From Bacteroidaceae bacterium (GTDB lineage Bacteria > Bacteroidota > Bacteroidia > Bacteroidales > Barnesiellaceae_A): 64,000 nucleotides of DNA. The notes below the pieces were generated by a model. The model was not told the DNA's origin. It saw only the letters and a list, made by a program, of their open reading frames with translations, and ran no database searches. Shown piece after piece: positions 16,552 to 24,016 of this stretch. Made by a program: the position numbers and the translations under genes. Position 1 is the first letter of the stretch; every line of letters starts with the position of its first letter. The stretch lies in assembly GCA_017481745.1 (NCBI GenBank), contig JAFUOV010000024.1, positions 17,257 through 81,256 on the forward strand, given 5' to 3'.

Positions 16552-18195
16552 CTATTCGGTTGTTGTTCCCGACCACTTGCTTACAAATGGTATGGGGATG
16601 CGACGGTATATCTTGAGGCTGTTCTTTATACCCTTGCGAATGGTGCTCCACTTGGGATGGATAGCCGAGGGTCGTATCGTATCGGTTGCCACTGCCAACA
16701 GCATTACTATCATTAAGATAGCTATCATCAACAACCAACCGAATATTTCCTTCATCGACACTATCATGGCGTGTTGTTGCACAATGCCATAGAGTTGCCC
16801 ATGCGGAATGTGCGTAGCAATGGTATTGACAGCCGTCATCTTGCTACCTATGAGCATGGCATTCTTTGCCATCGTATGCTCAAATATCTCGCCCAATATG
16901 GCAGGACCTATGTTGCTGCCCAATACGGCACTTGCAAAACCGTTGATGGTGAGTGCTTGCGCAAAGTTGGGGAAGGGCAGCCCGGCTTGCGATATGGCTG
17001 TGAGAAAGCATATCGAGCATATTACAACCGCAGCCCCTCGGCAGAATAGGGGGATGATGAGCATCTCTTTCTCGAGGTTATAGTCGATAAAGAAATAGAA
17101 GTAGGCGAGATATACTGCTGCAAACGCAAAGCCTATGATGGTCATGGTCTTAAACCGCCAACGGCGTTTGGCAAACACGATGTAGCAGAATATGCAACTG
17201 AATATCACGCCGGCAAAAACATACCAATTGAGCGATATAGCATTTACCGCATCATAGCCCAAGATTACTTCGCCGAAGGCGTGTTCAAACACATGCTCGG
17301 TCGATACCAGAAAGTCGATAATGATATACAATATCGTGGTCTTGATGATGATGTGGTTTTTCCACACGATAGGGGCTATATATGGGTGCCGCAGCAACTT
17401 CATGCGCCACACATTGATTACTATACCTATTATGGCAAAGAGTGTGGCTGTGCGTATATGCACCGAGTACCACCAATCGTAATGGTCGCCGTAGAGGCAT
17501 ATAAACACGATGCACAGCATTACACCGCCCCACAATGCCGAGCCGAGCCAATCAATACCGAACAGAGGCAACTTGGGCATGCTGCGGTGGTGGCGTATGA
17601 GTAGTGTTGTGAGCATAAATACAACACTCAACAGCCCTATAACGAGCCAATGTATATATCGCCACGAGCTCCAGAAGGCAGTGTATACCGTAATGATACC
17701 ATCGAGCTGCATGCTGCCTTGCACTATCAGGTAGATAAAGCAGAACCACTCTGCCATGTCGCGCTTGGGGGTAATCCACAGCTGTATGGTGGTGTTGCAG
17801 GCAAACGTTCCCCACATCCTGAACCAGCCTGCTATAAAGCAAGTGGTAACAAGCAGAGGTACATTGGTAGTGTGTAAGCATATCAAGTTGCAGATGATGA
17901 GTGCCACACTACACGTCTTGAGGCTTGTGCGGAGAGAGAATCGGAATTTCAGCCTGAACATCACAGCAAAGTTGAGCGACATGCCCACCAGCGAGGCATA
18001 TCCTGCCATCATGATGTCTTCGTGCATCAATGCCGTTGCGCCCACCATATTGGAGGCTGCTGCCAAGTATACACCTCCCGATAGTTGAAATATCAACACA
18101 AAGGCAATGAATATCCAAGGCTTCAGCTTCCGAGGTACAATACCCCTAACGTCGGGGATGTCGAAACATCCTTTCTGTATCAATGGTGCTCCCAT
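16552..18195 (-). CDS. MFS multidrug efflux permease, DHA2/EmrB-like
   Basis: 547-residue inner-membrane pump with about 14 hydrophobic segments, the size of DHA2 drug:H+ antiporters. Starts MGAPLIQKGCFDIPD, with TM1 at WIFIAFVLIFQLSGGVYLA. Last gene of the tolC-hlyD-MFS operon; its ATG overlaps the hlyD stop by one base (TAATG). With the adaptor and TolC it should span both membranes and export drugs, bile-like compounds or metabolites. The canonical DHA2 motifs are weak, so it is a divergent member. Confidence 0.88.
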   Translation of the reverse strand: MGAPLIQKGCFDIPDVRGIVPRKLKPWIFIAFVLIFQLSGGVYLAAASNMVGATALMHEDIMMAGYASLVGMSLNFAVMFRLKFRFSLRTSLKTCSVALIICNLICLHTTNVPLLVTTCFIAGWFRMWGTFACNTTIQLWITPKRDMAEWFCFIYLIVQGSMQLDGIITVYTAFWSSWRYIHWLVIGLLSVVFMLTTLLIRHHRSMPKLPLFGIDWLGSALWGGVMLCIVFICLYGDHYDWWYSVHIRTATLFAIIGIVINVWRMKLLRHPYIAPIVWKNHIIIKTTILYIIIDFLVSTEHVFEHAFGEVILGYDAVNAISLNWYVFAGVIFSCIFCYIVFAKRRWRFKTMTIIGFAFAAVYLAYFYFFIDYNLEKEMLIIPLFCRGAAVVICSICFLTAISQAGLPFPNFAQALTINGFASAVLGSNIGPAILGEIFEHTMAKNAMLIGSKMTAVNTIATHIPHGQLYGIVQQHAMIVSMKEIFGWLLMIAILMIVMLLAVATDTIRPSAIHPKWSTIRKGIKNSLKIYRRIPIPFVSKWSGTTTE

Positions 18196-19229
18196 TAGTA
18201 GTTAACTTCACATTCTACATTAAGTCCGGCGCGAAGGCGTTTCATATCCTCTGCCTTGTTCTCTTCAGTAAATTCTATACGCACCGGCACACGTTGCTCT
18301 ATCTTGACAAAGTTGCCTGCCGAGTTGTCTTGAGGCAGCAGCGACACACTTGCACCGGTCGAAGCCGACAGCGATTTTACCACACCTTTGAAGGTTACAT
18401 TGGGCACAGCATCAACCTTTATCTCTACGTCCATGCCTACACCTATGTTGGCAGTTTGTGTCTCTTTATAGTTGGCTATCACCCACACCTCGCTCTCGTC
18501 TACGATTTCGACCATAGTCTGTCCCGGCTGAACAAGCTGACCCTCTTGTATATTCTTGTGTGAGGTATATCCGTCGCAGGGGGCAGTGATGATGGTATAT
18601 GAAAGGTTGAGGTTTGCCAAATCGAGTGCCGCTTGAGCCAGCTCGATACCGGCGTTGTTCTGTGTGAGGCGTTGCGACAACTCCTCGCGGGCGAGGGCAG
18701 TCGATTGGCGTTGGCGTTTCAGTGTTTCGTATTTGGCTTTCATAGCCTCATAGTTGGTCTTCACACCGTCATATTGTTGGCGTGTAACAGCCTTTTGCGC
18801 CAACAGATTTTCGTAGCGGTGAAAGTCTTTCTCGGCATTTTCCATCACGATACGTGCCTCCTCGATGGTAGCCTCGTTTACAGCGATGTTGTTGCTGATG
18901 GTCGAGATGGTGCTACCGGTAACGTTACGCCCGGCAAGGGCGTTTTCATAGTCGGCTTTGGCTTGCGCAAGGTGCAGACGGAACTCGCTATCTTCGATGA
19001 TGACCAGCGTATCGCCCTTCATAACGTGAGTATATTCTTCAAAACGTATCTCTTTGATGAAGCCCGGTACACGGCTGTTTACGGGGACAATGTGTTGGTT
19101 GATTTGAGCATTGTCGGTATACTCTACATTGCCCAGATGTATAAACTTCGATGCCACCCAGGTAACACCTATCAATAATACTAAGATTACCAATATTCCC
19201 GATAAGATTTTTTTTACTCTCTTTTTCAT
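18195..19229 (-). CDS. HlyD/EmrA-type membrane fusion protein of efflux pump
   Basis: 344 residues. One N-terminal helix (ILSGILVILVLLIGVTWVA), then a biotinyl-lipoyl half-motif (VPVNSRVPGFIKEIRFEEYT), a long coiled-coil hairpin (~95-200, rich in Ala/Glu/Gln) and the second lipoyl half with DGYTSHKNIQEGQLVQPG. Periplasmic adaptor joining the MFS pump to TolC. The start overlaps the tolC stop by 4 bases (ATGA), so the two are translationally coupled. Confidence 0.93.
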   Translation of the reverse strand: MKKRVKKILSGILVILVLLIGVTWVASKFIHLGNVEYTDNAQINQHIVPVNSRVPGFIKEIRFEEYTHVMKGDTLVIIEDSEFRLHLAQAKADYENALAGRNVTGSTISTISNNIAVNEATIEEARIVMENAEKDFHRYENLLAQKAVTRQQYDGVKTNYEAMKAKYETLKRQRQSTALAREELSQRLTQNNAGIELAQAALDLANLNLSYTIITAPCDGYTSHKNIQEGQLVQPGQTMVEIVDESEVWVIANYKETQTANIGVGMDVEIKVDAVPNVTFKGVVKSLSASTGASVSLLPQDNSAGNFVKIEQRVPVRIEFTEENKAEDMKRLRAGLNVECEVNY

Positions 19230-20575
19230 AATACTCCTGTGATATATAGTAGTTTGTAATAATAGTAAATAATGTTGATTTGTGCGTTGACCAATTTTTG
19301 CTCGGCATCCAACTTGGCATTAGAGGCGTCGAGCATATCGGTGATAAGAGCCATGTCGTTGCGATAGCGGTTGGAGGTTACGTCGTAGTTTTGCAAGGCA
19401 AGTTCTACGCTTTTTTGTTGTGTCTTAAACTCCTCCAGCGACTCCAAGTAGCGTGTGTAGTCGGCATTGATTGCCAATGTAATCTGCTCTTCGGTAGCAT
19501 CGTATTCTTCCATGGCTTTGTGTGTGGCAGCGCGGTTGCGGCTCAACTTCTTGTTGGTCTTGAACAGCGATGAGATATTGTAGTTGACACCAATGCCCAC
19601 ATACCAGTAGTTGAAGTTTTTGTCGATAGGGGGTACTTCTATTGTGATAGGTCCATCCATCTTGTAACCGGCAAAAAGTGCTATGTGGGGCAGGCGCTCG
19701 GCTTTGATAATCGACTCGTTTTTTTGGCTCATTTTTACGCCGGTTTCTGCCATCTTCAGTATAGAAGAGTTGCTCTTGGCATTCTCCACCCAATAGTCGT
19801 AGTTGGCACTCGGGATAGAAAGTTGCAGGATGGTCGAGTCGGGGATGATGGTGTAGTTGTCCGAGAGCCCCAGCGTGGTAGTCAAGTTGCGATTTAAGAT
19901 AGACAGAGTATTGTCGATCTGTGTGAGTTTGAGCTCGAGGTTCGACAGTAGAAGTTCGTAGCGTGTAATGTCGTTTTTGAGCACAATACCCTCTTGCTCA
20001 CGTGCGTTCATGTCTTTGATGACCTCACGTGTTTGACTGATGTTTTCTTCCAATACAAGTCGCATATTGCGGCACTTATAAAGGTCGAGGTAGTAGCCGA
20101 TGAGCATAAAGTGTAGCGCATTTCGCTTGTCGTCGACTTGTAAGCGAGCCATGTCGCGTTGCAACTCGGCCATTCCTATACCATGTTTTATGGCACCGCC
20201 GGCAAATACTACCTGACTTGCTTCGAAAGCAAAGTTGTTGCCCAAGTGGGGGATAGGTGCATTGGTAAAGTTAGAGAAGTCGCGGTCGGTTATAAAACCA
20301 TCACCCAGATAGCTCACCGACACATTGGCGTTGAGGTCGGGCAGGCGACTGGATTTTGCCACTCTGATACCCTCCTCGGCTTCTTGCAGTCCGCTCACCA
20401 ACGGGCGCAGTTGCTTGCTATTGGTGTCGGCAAGACGAAACATCTCGTCGACTGTCAGGATGCCGTCTTGACAATCGGTAGGAGCGTTCTGTGCCGTTGC
20501 CATGTCTTGTGGCAAGGCTGTTTTGGCGCATAGCGTTATGCAACATAACACTATGAGCAATCTTAAATTGTTCAT
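19226..20575 (-). CDS. TolC-family outer-membrane efflux channel
   Basis: 449 residues. Signal peptide MNNLRLLIVLCCITLCAKTALPQ. Two repeated outer-membrane-efflux-protein halves with long amphipathic helices (EAEEGIRVAKSSRLPDLNANV; YGLL-type Ala/Glu/Gln heptads) ending in NAQINIIYYYYKLLYITGVL. Forms the trimeric tunnel of the pump. First gene of the operon, preceded by a 36-codon ORF and an 8-bp hairpin. Confidence 0.93.
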   Translation of the reverse strand: MNNLRLLIVLCCITLCAKTALPQDMATAQNAPTDCQDGILTVDEMFRLADTNSKQLRPLVSGLQEAEEGIRVAKSSRLPDLNANVSVSYLGDGFITDRDFSNFTNAPIPHLGNNFAFEASQVVFAGGAIKHGIGMAELQRDMARLQVDDKRNALHFMLIGYYLDLYKCRNMRLVLEENISQTREVIKDMNAREQEGIVLKNDITRYELLLSNLELKLTQIDNTLSILNRNLTTTLGLSDNYTIIPDSTILQLSIPSANYDYWVENAKSNSSILKMAETGVKMSQKNESIIKAERLPHIALFAGYKMDGPITIEVPPIDKNFNYWYVGIGVNYNISSLFKTNKKLSRNRAATHKAMEEYDATEEQITLAINADYTRYLESLEEFKTQQKSVELALQNYDVTSNRYRNDMALITDMLDASNAKLDAEQKLVNAQINIIYYYYKLLYITGVL

Positions 20576-20619
20576 AAATAATAGATTATAATAAGTAATA
20601 ATGATAACGATGTGAAGAG

Positions 20620-20646
20620 ATGTAGGTCGCTGTTGTCAACCTACAT
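20620..20646 (-). promoter_or_regulatory. Hairpin between leader ORF and tolC
   Basis: ATGTAGGT pairs perfectly with ACCTACAT around an 11-nt loop that contains GTTG/CAAC. No T tract follows on the minus strand, so it is not a classic terminator. It could be a translational or processing element. Confidence 0.5.
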
Positions 20647-20649
20647 ATA

Positions 20650-20760
20650 TCAAGCTGTAAGATGTCCTGTACTCTTCCACTTTTCCATGCAACAATGCTT
20701 GGGTAGTATATTACCCGATAAGAGGTTGAGTGAGTGAAGTTTGGATATTGCTTGTTTCAT
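20650..20760 (-). CDS. Putative 36-residue leader peptide of the efflux operon
   Basis: ATG (20758-20760) to TGA (20650-20652) encodes 36 residues, beginning MKQAISKLHSLNLLSG and containing a Cys-Cys pair (KHCCMEKWKS). It starts about 36 bases after a plausible promoter -7 element, and its message continues into tolC 75 bases further on. Codons 15-20 form a small GGGTA/TACCC hairpin. Too short to judge by codon statistics. It could be a regulatory leader peptide, a genuine small protein or chance. Confidence 0.4.
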   Translation of the reverse strand: MKQAISKLHSLNLLSGNILPKHCCMEKWKSTGHLTA

Positions 20761-20795
20761 CGTTTTGTATTGAACTATGCGTTCGTAAATCGCCG

Positions 20796-20827
20796 CAAAA
20801 ATAGTTAAAATTTTGCAGTTAAGCAAG
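20796..20827 (-). promoter_or_regulatory. Promoter of the efflux operon
   Basis: Minus strand: CTTG (-33; 20824-20827), 20 nt, TATTTTTG (-7; 20796-20803). The transcript would start near 20790 and include the small ORF before tolC. Confidence 0.55.
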
Positions 20828-20967
20828 AGCTATTTTAATTCTGTATATGATATTCTATGTTATAATATACTGATTATCATATCTATAAATGCTTGCTGCG
20901 AAAGATAAATAAGTTGAAAAAATTCCCTTTTACAAGTAGACGATATATAAAGAAAAAATCAAACAAG

Positions 20968-21001
20968 TTTGTTCTTTGTTGTCTTACTTTTGCTATCTTT
21001 G
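20968..21001 (+). promoter_or_regulatory. Promoter of the endonuclease operon
   Basis: TTTG (20968-20971), 22 nt, TATCTTTG (20994-21001), 27 bases before the ATG at 21029. Confidence 0.7.
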
Positions 21002-21028
21002 TACGCTTATATATAGAGAGATTTATTT

Positions 21029-22402
21029 ATGTCTAATTTGAAAAAGATATTTACATTTATCTCGCTATCATTAGCCTTGATTGCGGTAGCAGAGATGCCC
21101 CGAGATTACTATCCCGACAATCTCGAGGGACGTAATAAAGAAGATCTTAAGACTGCATTGCACAAGCTTATAAAGGTGCATACTCGCATTGAGTATGGCA
21201 GTAAAGGTACGTGGGTTGTATTCCGCGAAAGTGATGTGCGCGACGACGGTAGTATATGGGATATGTACTCCGATGTAAGACGCTTTTTCCCCTCGTCGGG
21301 AGCGCACCGCGATATGAATATAGAGCATAGTGTGCCCAAGAGTTGGTGGGGCGACGACTATCCCTATACGGTCGATGCCTCTTTCGACTTGCATCACCTT
21401 GTCCCCTCTGATGCCGATGCCAATTCTGCCAAGTCAAATTATGCACTCGGCGAGGTACAAGGTACTCCCAAGTTTGATAACGGTGTGTCGAAGGTGGGCA
21501 AGGCTACCGGCTATTCGCACAATGTATTTGAACCTGCCAACGAGTATAAGGGCGACTTTGCCCGTATGTATATGTACTTTGTTACTTGTTACCAAGACTA
21601 TACATGGGTGTCGTCGGGTCCTATCATGTTTACAACCGGCGCATATCCTACGCTCAACGAGTATTCGCGCAATTTGTTGCTCAAGTGGCACCGCCAAGAC
21701 CCGGTGAGCACCAAGGAGATACTACGCAACAATGCTGTATACAATCACCAGCACAATCGCAACCCCTTTATCGACTATCCGCATTTGGCAGAGCACATCT
21801 GGGGTAACCGCACCGAGTATGCCTTTATGTTTAATGGCGAAGATGTTGTAGCTCCCGAGCTCGATGTCAAGACGGGTAATGTCATATCGCTCGGTAGCGA
21901 GATATTGGGTGGTAGCCATACCTTGCTCTACACAATAAAAGGTGAAGATATTTCGGTCGATATAGACCTCTCGGTAATCGACGATTATAACAACTTCAGT
22001 ATCGCTGCCAATACATTGAGCGCCGACGAGTTGAATAGCTCGGCGGGGGCAACGGTGGCTATACACTATCATCCCCAGAGTTATGGTACTCATACCGCAC
22101 AATTGTGCTTGTCGAGTAAAGATTTTCCCGACGATATAGTATTGCAGCTGCGAGGATTGTGTATGAACCAAACTCCGCAGATTGTGATGGTAGACAACCT
22201 AAAGGCTACTTATAAACAGACCGATGCCGACATCAGTCTTGAGCTTCGCAATTGTTCCGAAGTTGTTACATGGTATGTCGACGGCAAGCAACTTGACGGC
22301 AATGTGTTGTCGCCTTCACAACTTGCTGTAGGTATGCATAAGATTTCGTTCAAGACGGCAAATGTCGCCGGTAACGTAAGAATTTCTATAACTGCAAAAT
22401 AA
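21029..22402 (+). CDS. Secreted endonuclease I-family nuclease with C-terminal Ig-like region
   Basis: 457 residues. Signal peptide MSNLKKIFTFISLSLALIAVAEM. The endonuclease I (His-Me finger) core is at about residues 30-260: NIEHSVPKSWWGDD, DLHHLVPSDADANSAKSNY and HRQDPVSTKE. In the family the His of EHSVPKSW and the downstream Asn/His coordinate the metal. Residues ~270-457 are beta-rich, with no enzyme motif. Likely cuts extracellular DNA/RNA for nucleotide scavenging. Followed 8 bases later by a lipoprotein gene. Confidence 0.92.
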   Translation: MSNLKKIFTFISLSLALIAVAEMPRDYYPDNLEGRNKEDLKTALHKLIKVHTRIEYGSKGTWVVFRESDVRDDGSIWDMYSDVRRFFPSSGAHRDMNIEHSVPKSWWGDDYPYTVDASFDLHHLVPSDADANSAKSNYALGEVQGTPKFDNGVSKVGKATGYSHNVFEPANEYKGDFARMYMYFVTCYQDYTWVSSGPIMFTTGAYPTLNEYSRNLLLKWHRQDPVSTKEILRNNAVYNHQHNRNPFIDYPHLAEHIWGNRTEYAFMFNGEDVVAPELDVKTGNVISLGSEILGGSHTLLYTIKGEDISVDIDLSVIDDYNNFSIAANTLSADELNSSAGATVAIHYHPQSYGTHTAQLCLSSKDFPDDIVLQLRGLCMNQTPQIVMVDNLKATYKQTDADISLELRNCSEVVTWYVDGKQLDGNVLSPSQLAVGMHKISFKTANVAGNVRISITAK

Positions 22403-22410
22403 TTTTCAAG

Positions 22411-23103
22411 ATGAAGAAATTTCAAAATATAATATCTTTGGCTTTTATGTTCTTGTTGGCAATATCGTTGCCGGCATGTAACGAAACCGACGACTTCTCT
22501 CTCTCGTGTGGCGAAGCACTTACTATTGCCGAGGGCTCTTCCGATGTGATAGAGGTGCGAGGTACTATCGACTTTTCTATAAAAACCGACAACAACAATG
22601 TTGCCTGTGAAAAGAACGGTTCTACCATTACCGTTACCGGTGTAAAGGTAGGACAGACTCGACTCACCGTCAGCAACAACGAGGGACAACAGCTCTCTTG
22701 TGTCATTACGGTAGACAGGAGCGAGTTGCAGAAAAATTTTGTCAACGACCGCACGCCTCGTATCGAAAATTGGATGCATCAAATTATTCGCACCGAAACG
22801 ACTGCCGGCTTGCAAGTTACGCGCGAAAACAATATTGATGCCGATGGATATGTGTCGGAAGGTACAACATCCTTTGGTTTCTGTTTTGTCGAAACGGGCG
22901 ATTTCTGCCGCCTCTCGGCAAAGGGCGATTTTGCTTCGCGCGGTGTTTACCAAGACGGTAAAATAGCCATTTGCAGTGATGGCAAGACCGAGTACTATCT
23001 GTGTGAGAAAGTCGATGTGCAGAAAGTTTATGAAGGGCACGTTTGGATAGTAGTTACTTGTAAGGAACTGCCCGAGATACGTATTGTAACCGAAGTGTTT
23101 TAA
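22411..23103 (+). CDS. Lipoprotein with bacterial Ig-like domain, unknown function
   Basis: 230 residues. Lipoprotein signal MKKFQNIISLAFMFLLAISLPAC. Residues ~30-105 resemble a Big_2-type Ig-like domain (NGSTITVTGVKVGQTRLTV). The rest is unrecognised, with short strands ending RIVTEVF. Located between the secreted nuclease (8 bases) and menA (19 bases), so co-transcribed. It could be a surface partner of the nuclease, but this is only a neighbour argument. Confidence 0.82.
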   Translation: MKKFQNIISLAFMFLLAISLPACNETDDFSLSCGEALTIAEGSSDVIEVRGTIDFSIKTDNNNVACEKNGSTITVTGVKVGQTRLTVSNNEGQQLSCVITVDRSELQKNFVNDRTPRIENWMHQIIRTETTAGLQVTRENNIDADGYVSEGTTSFGFCFVETGDFCRLSAKGDFASRGVYQDGKIAICSDGKTEYYLCEKVDVQKVYEGHVWIVVTCKELPEIRIVTEVF

Positions 23104-23122
23104 TCCATAATACATACGCATT

Positions 23123-24016
23123 ATGAAACCCGAAACTCGCAAAGCTTGGATTGATGCTACTCGCCCGTGCACGTTGCCGGCATCGGCAGCTCCTGTTGTT
23201 GCTGCTACGGCATACGCATGGTACGACGGTGTGTTGGTGTGGGGAGCTGCTCTTTTGTGTCTGGCATTTGCCTTGTTGGCGCAGATTGCATCGAACATGG
23301 GCAATGATTACTTCGACTACAAAAAGGGTGGAGATACCCCCGATAGAGTAGGTCCTCAACGTGCAGTAGTATCGGGTCTTATTTCGCCACGAGCCATGCT
23401 GGTAGCTACACTTGCAGTGTTGTTGACGGCGTGCTGCGTAGGATTGTGCTTGGTCTATTATGGTGGATGGCAACTCATTCCGGTGGGTGCTGTTATTGCC
23501 ATTTTTGCGTTGGCATACTCGGCTGGTCCGTTCCCCCTTTCGCGATATGGATTGGGCGATGTTACGGTCTTTATCTTCTTTGGAATAATCGCTGTAAACT
23601 TTACCTACTATGTGCAATCGGGCGTTTTCACGATGCCTGTGTTTCTTGCATCGGTAGCGCAAGGTGTTCTGGCAATAAATATTTTGTTGGTAAACAACTA
23701 TCGTGATATGGAAGAAGATGCCGCTTGCAACAAACGCACAACGGTAGTCCTGTTTGGTCGTCGTTTTGCCTCGACTTGGTATCTGCTCAATGGCTTTGTG
23801 GCTACAGCCTGCACATGGCAAGTGTGGTGCGCGGCATCATATTGGTTGCTGTTGTTGCCGGCTCTCTATCTGTTCATGCACATAGCAACATATCGACAAC
23901 TCGTACAACTGCGCGGTACAGCTCTCAACCCGTTGTTGGGACGAACATCGGTCAACCTCCTTTGCTTTACGCTTCTGATGTTGTTGGCTATGATATTAAA
24001 TAGGACGATGTTATGA
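23123..24016 (+). CDS. menA: 1,4-dihydroxy-2-naphthoate polyprenyltransferase MenA
   Basis: 297-residue UbiA-family membrane enzyme that attaches a polyprenyl chain to DHNA in menaquinone synthesis, the quinone of anaerobic fumarate respiration. Two Asp-rich motifs: NDYFDYKKGGDTPDR (about residues 64-78) and NNYRDMEEDAACNKRTT (about 193-209). About eight helices. N-terminal RKAWIDATRPCTLPASAAPV is typical of MenA. Its end overlaps the next start by 4 bases (ATGA). Confidence 0.94.
   Translation: MKPETRKAWIDATRPCTLPASAAPVVAATAYAWYDGVLVWGAALLCLAFALLAQIASNMGNDYFDYKKGGDTPDRVGPQRAVVSGLISPRAMLVATLAVLLTACCVGLCLVYYGGWQLIPVGAVIAIFALAYSAGPFPLSRYGLGDVTVFIFFGIIAVNFTYYVQSGVFTMPVFLASVAQGVLAINILLVNNYRDMEEDAACNKRTTVVLFGRRFASTWYLLNGFVATACTWQVWCAASYWLLLLPALYLFMHIATYRQLVQLRGTALNPLLGRTSVNLLCFTLLMLLAMILNRTML

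Larger units (their letters stand above)
20576..21028. other. 453-nt divergent regulatory region (efflux operon / endonuclease)
   Basis: Holds, from left to right: the 8-bp hairpin (20620-20646), the 36-codon minus-strand ORF (20650-20760), a minus-strand promoter (20796-20827), an ATATGATA/TATCATAT inverted repeat (20845-20852 and 20875-20882), an AT-rich stretch with nothing recognised, and the plus-strand promoter (20968-21001). No regulator gene is present. Confidence 0.6.

Noticed and set aside
16771..18118. Plus-strand ORFs opposite the MFS efflux gene
   Set aside because: They are antisense shadows; the minus strand has a continuous membrane-protein frame and operon overlaps.
16552..20575. 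Type I protein secretion system
   Set aside because: The TolC and HlyD pair resembles one, but the energy component is an MFS permease rather than an ABC ATPase, so it is a drug-type efflux pump.
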